A stretch of DNA of 64,000 bases. Source: a bacterium YEK0313. GTDB taxonomy: Bacteria; Pseudomonadota; Alphaproteobacteria; Rhizobiales; Phreatobacteraceae. The notes under the pieces are model-generated. The model was given only the letters and a program-made list of their open reading frames with translations, did no database searches and was not told the DNA's origin. A program made the position numbers and the translations under genes. Below are positions 41,299 to 48,363 of the stretch, piece by piece; the stretch's first letter is position 1; each line of letters begins with the position of its first letter. The stretch spans positions 1,661,501 through 1,725,500 of the forward strand of contig CCMO02000001.1 in NCBI GenBank assembly GCA_000751295.2, written 5' to 3'.

Positions 41299-43261
41299 GA
41301 TGTTCGAGCCCCCCAAGCTCAGCCTGACCCTTCCGGCGGGCGTTAAGGAGCCGCGCCTCTGGGTGCGGCGCCTGGCGATTTGGGAGGCACCGGGCGGCCA
41401 GAAGATCCGCGACATCACGCTTCGGCCGGGGCTCAACATCATCTGGTCGCCCGACGGCTTCGATGACGACAGCGCCGGCGGCGTGCGCGCCATCGGTCAT
41501 GGAAGCGGCAAGACCCTGTTCTGCCGCCTGCTACGGTATTGCCTCGGCGAGCATCGCTTCGCCGACGAAACTCAGCGGGAGCGGATCTCAATCGCCTTTC
41601 CGAACGGGATCGTCGGCGCGGAGGTGATGCTCGATGGCGTATGCTGGGCCGTCGTGCGGCCACTGGGCATCCGGCGTCGGCATGTCGCGGTCGCCGACGG
41701 CAATCTCGACGAGATCGCCGCAGGCGATGGCGCGACGACAAGCATCGACCCGCTGATCGAGGCGATTGAGCAAACGATCGTGACGCCGGGCGTCGCGGGC
41801 TTGGCCCGCCTCCAGCCTGGCCAAAAAGCATGGCCGATCGCACTTGCCTGGCTGACGCGCGATCAGGAATGCCGTTTCGACGACGTTCTCGACTGGCGCT
41901 CTCCTGCATCAGGCTCAGATACGCCGTTACCGGCGAGTGGGCGCGAAACCGGGCCGCGGCGCGAAGCGCTTCGTGCATTCCTCGCAGCCATCACCGAAGA
42001 GGAGCAACAAAGCCGACGAACCGAAGAGGCTCTACGGACAGACGTCGCCAACGCGGAGCGTGAAATTTCTTATCTGGATTGGGATCGTGACCGGCGCCAC
42101 GAACGACTGATCGGTGAGCTCGGCCTTGCCGAACAGACCTTGCCGGAAATGCCTCTGCTCCTCGAGGCGTTTCGGAAGGCTGCCGACGCGCGGCTCGCCG
42201 CTGCGGCCGAGCTGCCCACCGGTGACATGGTCGAGTTGGTGCAAGCCCGGAAGGCATTGCAGGAAGCTCGCGAAGAGCTGCGCCGCTCCGACGAAGAGCG
42301 CATCCGAATAGAGGCTCAGATACCGGGCGAGAATCAGGTTCTCACGCTGCTATCGAGCGAGATTCCGGCGCTGTCGTTTTCAGCGGAGAACGCGGCCAGC
42401 CAAGTATGCCCGATCTGTGAAGTGCCGATCGACAAAGCTCTGGCCGAGAAGTGCGGTCTATCCCACAAGCTGCACAATGAGGCGGAATGCCGAGCCCGGC
42501 TCGCATCAAAGCGCCAAGAAATCGATGATCAGAAGCAGAAGATCGGCGGTCTGGAAGCACGGTTGAAGGCCCTTCAACCAATCATCGCGCTTGCACGGCA
42601 GCATGTCGAGCGGGCCGAAAAAGGGGTTCAGGCCATCGAAAGCGTCCGGGACGCGCGTGCATCTGCTTGGCAAGCGGCAACGCGGCTCAAGGAAGGGGTC
42701 GAGCGGTTTGCCGAGCTATCAACCGAGAAAGACGAAGCGCGAAAACGGCTGCGGGGCCTTGAGGATAAGCTGTCGAAGGAGCGCGAGAGGCTTGCAGCTT
42801 TTCGTGACAAGCAGGGACTGACATTCGGTAGGATCTCGCAAAAATTCTCAGCCATCATTCGTCGCTTGGTCAACGAAAATGCGAAGGGGGCGGTCACGCT
42901 GACCGGCAACGGATTGGAAATCATTGTCGATGTTGATGGCGACCGCCGTACCGCCGCCATCGAATCCCTGAAGGTTCTGGCGTTCGATCTCGCATGCCTT
43001 TGCCTGAGCATTGAAGGATCAACGCGCGTTCCCCCATTCCTCGTTCATGACAGCCCCCGTGAAGCCGATCTCGGCCTAAGTATTTACGATGAGCTGTTCC
43101 GTTTGATGCGTGAGCTAGAGACGCTCACGGAGACAACGGCGTTTCAGTACATCGTGACCACGACGACACGTCCACCTGACGATCTCCGCTTTGACCCTTG
43201 GCTCAGGTTAACCGTGCGCGGTGCACCCGGCTCGGAGCGATTGATGGGGCGCGATCTATAG
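41282..43261 (+). CDS. Rad50/SMC-like ATPase with zinc-hook-like motif
   Basis: 659 residues. The N-terminal ATPase half has RDITLRPGLNIIWSPDG, then HGSGKTLFCRLLRYCLG (Walker A). A long coiled coil occupies ~225-540. In its middle VCPICEVPID (CxxC, ~377) resembles the Rad50 zinc hook. The C-terminal half has a coiled coil then PPFLVHDSPREADLGLSIYDELF (Walker B/D-loop) and YIVTTTTRPP. It should dimerise and clamp or tether DNA. Starts inside the methyltransferase end; ATG 41300 is an alternative. No Mre11-like partner is present; the HNH protein next door may be the nuclease. Confidence 0.8.
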   Translation: MPQQHEMFEPPKLSLTLPAGVKEPRLWVRRLAIWEAPGGQKIRDITLRPGLNIIWSPDGFDDDSAGGVRAIGHGSGKTLFCRLLRYCLGEHRFADETQRERISIAFPNGIVGAEVMLDGVCWAVVRPLGIRRRHVAVADGNLDEIAAGDGATTSIDPLIEAIEQTIVTPGVAGLARLQPGQKAWPIALAWLTRDQECRFDDVLDWRSPASGSDTPLPASGRETGPRREALRAFLAAITEEEQQSRRTEEALRTDVANAEREISYLDWDRDRRHERLIGELGLAEQTLPEMPLLLEAFRKAADARLAAAAELPTGDMVELVQARKALQEAREELRRSDEERIRIEAQIPGENQVLTLLSSEIPALSFSAENAASQVCPICEVPIDKALAEKCGLSHKLHNEAECRARLASKRQEIDDQKQKIGGLEARLKALQPIIALARQHVERAEKGVQAIESVRDARASAWQAATRLKEGVERFAELSTEKDEARKRLRGLEDKLSKERERLAAFRDKQGLTFGRISQKFSAIIRRLVNENAKGAVTLTGNGLEIIVDVDGDRRTAAIESLKVLAFDLACLCLSIEGSTRVPPFLVHDSPREADLGLSIYDELFRLMRELETLTETTAFQYIVTTTTRPPDDLRFDPWLRLTVRGAPGSERLMGRDL

Positions 43262-43278
43262 CGAGGAGCTGCCCCACC

Positions 43279-44049
43279 GTGATTGAAGCGCCCCAATCCT
43301 TCGTCGTCCGCGAGGAATGCGAGAAAGCCGCCTCGCAGAACGGCTTTCGTCGTGTTCTAGGCGAAGAGGCAGGGTGGCGAGCATTCGCCTCGACCACGGC
43401 GCACGGTGTCATCTATCTGGCAGCCGAGGGCGTCAACGGGCCATGGTTTCTCGCTGTAGATCATGCTGGCGTAGTCGCTGAGCTCGAGCCGCCCTCAACG
43501 GATGTGCGAGGCCCCGGCAAAGCCCGTTACGCCTTCGGGACGCTGCGGGAACTCTACGCTGCGCTCAATCGAGTCTATGCGCTTGGAATCAGCCTTCCTG
43601 ACGCGCCGCTGCGCGAATTCGAAGTTCGCGTCGCCGATCTGCCGCGCAGCACCGAAGCCGAGCGTCTTGTCGTGCAGCGGATCGGCCAGGACATTTTCCG
43701 TACCCGTCTGATGGACTACTGGCAGGGCCGCTGTCCCCTGACCGGCATCACTGACGCAGCCTTGCTTCGCGCCTCTCACATCGTCCCCTGGGCGGAATGC
43801 GAAACCGACGCGGAAAGGCTCGACGTGCACAACGGCCTCCTTCTCTCGGCGCTGTGGGATGCCGCATTCGACCGCGCGCTCGTGACCTTCGACGACGAGG
43901 GCAGGCCCGAGTTCTCGCCGAGTCTTAGCGAGCAGGCGCGCGACGAGCTCCGCTGGAATTCGCCGATTTCGCTGACGGACGAGCATCGCTGGCGGCTTGT
44001 CCGTCATCGCGAGCGGGCGCGCGGGCTTAGTCATAACGCGGATCCGTGA
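43279..44049 (+). CDS. HNH endonuclease (HNH_2-type)
   Basis: 256 residues from GTG 43279 (VIEAPQSFVV); GAGGAG ten bases upstream decides this start over the longer frame from 43198. The C-terminal HNH fold reads RCPLTGITDAALLRASHIVPW (Cys ~153; catalytic His), then RLDVHNGLLLSALWDAAFDRAL with Asn and the last metal ligand. The N-terminal ~110 residues form an unassigned domain that may read target features. It follows the Rad50-like gene by 17 bp and is the last gene of the five-gene operon; likely its effector nuclease. Confidence 0.87.
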   Translation: MIEAPQSFVVREECEKAASQNGFRRVLGEEAGWRAFASTTAHGVIYLAAEGVNGPWFLAVDHAGVVAELEPPSTDVRGPGKARYAFGTLRELYAALNRVYALGISLPDAPLREFEVRVADLPRSTEAERLVVQRIGQDIFRTRLMDYWQGRCPLTGITDAALLRASHIVPWAECETDAERLDVHNGLLLSALWDAAFDRALVTFDDEGRPEFSPSLSEQARDELRWNSPISLTDEHRWRLVRHRERARGLSHNADP

Positions 44050-44621
44050 CGACCCAGCCTGATCTCCGCGACCGCCGAAACTAATGCGGTGTTAAGCGCC
44101 AGCATGGCAGCTTGCAGGTGCGACAGGCTGACATAGGCTTCGAACTCGATGGGAGCGTCCCCCTTGTCGATTGGTGTTCCGTAGTTGCCATACCGGAATG
44201 CGGTCGAATTTGGATCGATGGCCGCCAATTCCTTCATTCGCCTCACGATCCAGGCAGGTACATCTTGCCCATATTTCTCTTTGACCATTTCCACGAAGCT
44301 GTCAGTGAGGCCGGTCAAATCGTGGGTTCGCTTGGAAGCGGGGAGTGCTGCCTTGAGAATGAGTTCGCAAGAGTGCCGATAGAGGAATAGGGCTGCGTTG
44401 CCTACCTGGTAGTCGGCAATACGCTTCTCCTTAATCGCGTCCACCAGCTCATTGGCGGCCGAGAAGTATTCCTCGGCAAGGGAAGCGAAATTGGCCTGCA
44501 TCATACCGCCGATGGCGAAGCCATGTGGCCCGGACCATTCGTCCTCACGCGCGTGGTCCCCGGTAAGCTCCTCGAAGAGCGGCCGAGTCATGGTCTCTTC
44601 AGTAAAGACATCAGCGCGCAT
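44031..44621 (-). CDS. Helical protein with HEPN-like signature
   Basis: 196 residues. The central part LFLYRHSCELILKAAL and HDLTGLTDSFVEM resembles the helical core of HEPN-type proteins with an R..H-like element (RHSCEL). No membrane segment is seen. It is the last gene of a minus operon with the HNH protein (stop to start 5 bp) and overlaps the HNH_2 gene tail convergently. ATG 44591 (MTRPLFEEL) is an alternative start. HEPN proteins are common toxins or RNA cleavers in defence islands; the assignment is tentative. Confidence 0.5.
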   Translation of the reverse strand: MRADVFTEETMTRPLFEELTGDHAREDEWSGPHGFAIGGMMQANFASLAEEYFSAANELVDAIKEKRIADYQVGNAALFLYRHSCELILKAALPASKRTHDLTGLTDSFVEMVKEKYGQDVPAWIVRRMKELAAIDPNSTAFRYGNYGTPIDKGDAPIEFEAYVSLSHLQAAMLALNTALVSAVAEIRLGRHGSAL

Positions 44622-44626
44622 CTAAG

Positions 44627-45610
44627 TCAGGCCTCGCCTTTGGCATCCTCTGGCTTGGCTTCGATCATGGAGTCGAATCCGAAGACGGCCGGAACCTTCT
44701 CGCCCTTGACAGCCCCCCGGCCGGTTAGATTCTCGACGGTCACGCGGGGCGGGCCATGGCGTGCCGGGTCGGGTGTGCCCGGCGTCGGGAAGGCCGGAAG
44801 GGACAGGGCTTTGCCGTCGATGCATTTGTCCTGGGAGATCGACGGCAGGAACACCTGCAGCACTTCGTTTCCATAGGCGAAAGTGAAGAAGGCGTAGGGG
44901 ACCGTATCAATCCCCGCGCGCCGCCGCATGAGCATGAGGACGATGAGGTCATTGCGCATCGGCCCGGGAATGAAGGTCCGGAACACCGGAAACTGGGCGA
45001 CGAAGTTACGCGCGTGGTCGGGATCGCGAATCCACTCGTAGGTCTCACGGAAGTGCGGGGTTTCCACGTCAGGAATCAGGGTCAGCCCGATTTTGACCAG
45101 GCCCTTGAGCGCCGCCACGGGGATGTAAGTGTCTCGATGAAGCTCGAAGCGGACCTGCTTGGCCTCCTCGTCCACTTCGAAGAACGGCTCGCCCTCATAT
45201 TCCTTCAGTTGGAATCCCGTGCCGGAATATTCGACGCGCCAGCCCTTCTCCGGCACAGGCTTCTTGATCGTCGGCACGCCGCTGCGTCCCCTGATCCGCG
45301 AGAGCGTGCGCATCGGCTTGGTCCAGTTGCCGAGATGGTTCTCGATGCCCTCGCCGAAAAAATGATTGCAGGAGTCGCATTCATGGTTGCTGAACAGCCC
45401 GGTGTTGCCGAATGCCGCCGGAAGGGCGTGAGCCTCATCCTTGAAGGTGACGGCGGGTTCGTCCTTGCCGCAGAAGCGGCAATGCCGGGGACGCTCGCCG
45501 CTCCCCAACATCAGCTTCATGCCGGGTTCGAGAAAGATAGGTTCGGCGCCAGCATAGTGCCGGTCGTAGAAGTCGGCGGCGGCGATGGTCGCGGCTGGCA
45601 GATCGGTCAT
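44627..45610 (-). CDS. HNH endonuclease family protein with zinc-binding cysteines
   Basis: 327 residues. The N-terminal third has the HNH_5-like pattern CRFCGKDEPAVTFKDEAHALP, then GNTGLFSNHECDSCNHFFG: two CxxC pairs and the H/N residues of a HNH nuclease. The rest (~110-300) is an alpha/beta domain of unknown role with FEVDEEAKQVRFELHRDTY. The gene lies 16 bp after the 184-residue gene and 5 bp before the HEPN-like gene, so the three form a minus operon. It could be a restriction-like or abortive effector. Confidence 0.75.
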   Translation of the reverse strand: MTDLPAATIAAADFYDRHYAGAEPIFLEPGMKLMLGSGERPRHCRFCGKDEPAVTFKDEAHALPAAFGNTGLFSNHECDSCNHFFGEGIENHLGNWTKPMRTLSRIRGRSGVPTIKKPVPEKGWRVEYSGTGFQLKEYEGEPFFEVDEEAKQVRFELHRDTYIPVAALKGLVKIGLTLIPDVETPHFRETYEWIRDPDHARNFVAQFPVFRTFIPGPMRNDLIVLMLMRRRAGIDTVPYAFFTFAYGNEVLQVFLPSISQDKCIDGKALSLPAFPTPGTPDPARHGPPRVTVENLTGRGAVKGEKVPAVFGFDSMIEAKPEDAKGEA

Positions 45611-45626
45611 CGTCAGGTCGGCCCCA

Positions 45627-46181
45627 TCACGCCCGGCGCAGCATCCGCTCGATCCGCACGCGGTGATATCCGTGCGAATGTACCTGCTGCCGAAGTTGGC
45701 GGATGTCGCGCACGCCGAACGCTACAGCGGCTTTCAGCGGGCTGGCGAACGTTGCGTAGTAGGCCCACCGCGCGTCCGCGGGAAGCGGCGCATTCTGGCG
45801 CCGATCGGTTATGACAACGTCGCGCGGATCGTTGGTGTTGCGAAAGGCGTGAAACGTGAACCAGTCGGGCCGCCGATACCGCGCGGCCTTGCTGAACGGC
45901 ACCGATTGTACCTTCACATCGCTCTGGTCGAGGACCCAATCGCGCTGCTCTAGAATCTGCCGGACCATATGACCGACCATCTGCTTCACACGGTCAGCCA
46001 GGACATCTTCCCGAAATTCATGGAGGAGTTGCTCTTCGATCCCCTCGACGGCGGGCTTGCTCAGCTCCGACGCAGTCTCCAGGCGGGCGACATTTTCGGG
46101 GCGCGTCAGAAATTCCCAGATCCGCTGACCAAGATCGGATTCATAGAGCGACGTGAATTTTTCGGGGCTGTAGGCGAACAT
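45627..46181 (-). CDS. Hypothetical protein (184 aa) of the minus defence operon
   Basis: From ATG 46181 (MFAYSPEKFTSLYES), set by AGGAGGG just upstream. The N-terminal half is helical (LGQRIWEFLTRPENVARLET, then EEQLLHEFREDVLADRVKQMVGHMVRQIL). The C-terminal half has RPDWFTFHAFRNTNDPR and RWAYYATFASPLKAAVAFGVRD. I do not recognise the family. It is the first gene of the operon with the HNH and HEPN-like genes and has a good promoter with a palindrome at 46194-46206. Confidence 0.6.
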   Translation of the reverse strand: MFAYSPEKFTSLYESDLGQRIWEFLTRPENVARLETASELSKPAVEGIEEQLLHEFREDVLADRVKQMVGHMVRQILEQRDWVLDQSDVKVQSVPFSKAARYRRPDWFTFHAFRNTNDPRDVVITDRRQNAPLPADARWAYYATFASPLKAAVAFGVRDIRQLRQQVHSHGYHRVRIERMLRRA

Positions 46182-46193
46182 GAGCGGCCCTCC

Positions 46194-46234
46194 TTTACCG
46201 GGTAAATATGGCCGGTTATAAAAGGCTGTCAATG
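46194..46234 (-). promoter_or_regulatory. Promoter with 13-bp palindrome before the minus defence operon
   Basis: On the minus strand TTGACA (46229-46234) and TATTTA are separated by 18 bp. Just downstream lies the perfect palindrome TTTACCGGGTAAA (46194-46206), immediately before the ribosome site. It looks like a repressor operator at the transcription start. Confidence 0.6.
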
Positions 46235-46278
46235 GCAGGCGCGACAGGCTGCAGGCCAACGCGGTCGAGGAGGGGGCT

Positions 46279-46935
46279 TTGGACTTCGAGGATCTTGTTA
46301 CTGCGCTAGAGCCGCCGCGGAATCGCGTCGGGAAGTCGGATGGCACCCATGAGCATCATCTCTACGAAGGCGCGGTGATGGTCGCCTACGCCATGCATCT
46401 GCTGCGCACGGAAGACGCGAGGGACGTCCGCATCCATCCCGATGGTGAGCATGGCAAGCAATTCGACTTCGCGGGCTGGTTGGTGCGTCGAGGCTTCTCG
46501 AAGACGTCGAGCCTTGGGAGCACCGCCTATGGCGGCGTCTATCGGAACGCCGCGGGCCAGACGATCACCGTCAACCCCAGGTCGGGGCTCGGTGATGTCG
46601 TGGCGGAGGCGCGCGACCATATCATCTCGGCCGAGTGCAAGGGCGGCATTATCAATACGCGGCATCCCGGCCAGGTTTCCCGGCTGTACAAAGGATTGTG
46701 TGAAACCGTCGGAATGCTAATGGCGACGCCGTCGCAGGGCCGGCAGGTCGCGGTCGTCCCGCTGACGGAAGGCACCCTGCGGCTCGCCGAACGCCTCGCA
46801 ACCCGCTGCACATTGGCCGGGATCGAAATCGCGCTCATCGGGAGCCGCGGCGAGGTCGTGGATGTGAGGCCGACGCAAGACGCTAAGGTTGCTGTAGGTC
46901 GAACGGCATCGCTCAAGAAGAGGAAGGAGGCCTAG
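46279..46935 (+). CDS. PD-(D/E)XK nuclease-like protein
   Basis: 218 residues from a TTG start at 46279, preceded by GAGGAGGGGG. A PD-(D/E)XK-like core is suggested by the Asp in KQFDFAGWLV and the ISAECKGGIIN motif (E-x-K), then the helical QVSRLYKGLCETVGML. Acts presumably on DNA. It is 7 bp upstream of the interrupted trlF gene, so the two are one operon divergent from the HNH operon. Possible partner nuclease of the TrlF-type ATPase; this pairing is inference. Confidence 0.6.
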   Translation: MDFEDLVTALEPPRNRVGKSDGTHEHHLYEGAVMVAYAMHLLRTEDARDVRIHPDGEHGKQFDFAGWLVRRGFSKTSSLGSTAYGGVYRNAAGQTITVNPRSGLGDVVAEARDHIISAECKGGIINTRHPGQVSRLYKGLCETVGMLMATPSQGRQVAVVPLTEGTLRLAERLATRCTLAGIEIALIGSRGEVVDVRPTQDAKVAVGRTASLKKRKEA

Positions 46936-47356
46936 GGGGACTATGTTGAGCCGGGGATCGGAATGGCGACGGTGGGAGCCGCATATCCATGCCCCGGGCA
47001 CGGCGATGAACAATCAGTTCACCGGCCCGACGGCGTGGGATAACTACCTGACCGCCCTTGAGAGGGCCACGCCCCTCATCGAGGCGATTGCCGTTACCGA
47101 CTACTATGTGACGGACACCTACGAAGAGGTCCTCCGGCGCAAGGCTGCTGGGCGACTGCCGCGCACGAAGCTCATCTTCCCAAATGTTGAGCTACGGCTG
47201 GACGTAGCGACAGCAAAGGGTGGCTTCGTCAATCTCCACCTCTTCGTCAGCCCGGAGGACCCGAACCATCTCGAAGAGCTGCAGCGTCTCCTATCGCGTC
47301 TGCAGTTCAACGTCATGCAAGACCGCTTCGATTGCACCCGAGCGGATCTCATTCGG

Positions 47357-48307
47357 CTAGGTGTTTAGTCCCAGCATGTCATGGCCTGGCCGACGGCTGA
47401 ACAGCTCTGGCTTTTCGGTGCTGATTTGCTTGATGGCCTCAAGCGGGGTCCTGAACCGCAGCGCCTTGAGCTGCTTGGCGTAATTGTAGGCCAGCAGCCA
47501 GTCCCGGACGTGGCGCCTCAGGTCGTTGATCGAGGCGTAGTGGAAGGTGCGGACGGTGGCGTCCTTGATGGTTCGGACCATTCGTTCCGCCTGGCCGTTG
47601 GTCCACGGATGATAGGGCTTGGTGAGCCTGTGCGCGATGCTGTTCTCGGCGCAGGCTCTTCCGAAGGCGTGAGCGAGGAAGCCGCCCTCGGCCCTCTTGT
47701 CGTGCTGGACGAACTGAACGCCGTTATCCGTCAGCACCGTGTGGACCTTGTAGGGAACGGCCCTGACCAGCGCCTTGAGGAAGCCCGCCGCTACGAGCTT
47801 TGTCGCCTTCCGGTAGATCCTGGCGAAGACCAATTTGGAGGTCCGGTCCACGGCCACGAACAGACAGGCCTTGCCGCCTTCATAGCGCAGCTCGGCGATG
47901 TCGATGTGGAAGTAGCCGATCTCGTAGGCCTTGAACCGCTTCGGTTTTTCGCGATCGGCCTTCGGCAGGCGAGAGATTCCGTGACGCTGAAGGCAGCGAT
48001 GCAGCGACGAGCGCGTCAGATGCGGGATGACGTCCTTCAGCGCGACGAAGACGTCGTCCAGCGGCAGGCGGGCCTGCACACGCAGAGCGACGATCGCGGC
48101 CTCCTCGATGGCAGAGAGAACGGAACTGTGGCTTTCCTTCGGACCCATCGGCTCATCTTCGACCGTCTGCCGGGACCGCCACTTCCTCACGGTCTTCTCG
48201 TTGATCCCGAAGCGCCGCGCGAGCTCCGCGGCCGAAGCTTGCGATCGCTGTAGCTCCGTTCGAACGGCGTGCGTGGTCGTGGCGCTCCCGTGAAGAACCT
48301 GGCCCAT
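47357..48307 (-). CDS. IS481-family transposase
   Basis: 316 residues. An N-terminal HTH (SAAELARRFGINEKTVRKWRSR) and a second helical DNA-binding part are followed by a DDE rve core: YFHIDIAELRYEGGKACLFVAVDRTSK (first D), VLTDNGVQFV (second D) and RLTKPYHPWTNGQAERMVRTIK (E). This pattern is typical of IS481. It is intact, apparently active, and lies inside the IS with its stop reaching the left terminal repeat. Confidence 0.93.
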   Translation of the reverse strand: MGQVLHGSATTTHAVRTELQRSQASAAELARRFGINEKTVRKWRSRQTVEDEPMGPKESHSSVLSAIEEAAIVALRVQARLPLDDVFVALKDVIPHLTRSSLHRCLQRHGISRLPKADREKPKRFKAYEIGYFHIDIAELRYEGGKACLFVAVDRTSKLVFARIYRKATKLVAAGFLKALVRAVPYKVHTVLTDNGVQFVQHDKRAEGGFLAHAFGRACAENSIAHRLTKPYHPWTNGQAERMVRTIKDATVRTFHYASINDLRRHVRDWLLAYNYAKQLKALRFRTPLEAIKQISTEKPELFSRRPGHDMLGLNT

Positions 48308-48363
48308 AGCGCGTCCCTCTCTGATGACGATAACGATACGCCATCACACCGTGGGACTAAACA
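47362..48363 (-). mobile_element. Complete IS481-family insertion sequence
   Basis: 1002 bp with terminal inverted repeats TGTTTAGTCCCA (47362-47373, 48352-48363) and a 6-bp direct duplication GCTAGG on both sides (47356-47361, 48364-48369). One transposase gene. The perfect duplication and repair of the trlF frame on removal show a recent single insertion. Confidence 0.95.

Noticed and set aside
47362..48363. Reading the 3' part of trlF with the start at 48269 as a separate gene
   Set aside because: Its first ~30 codons come from the insertion sequence and the two halves rejoin exactly after removing the IS.
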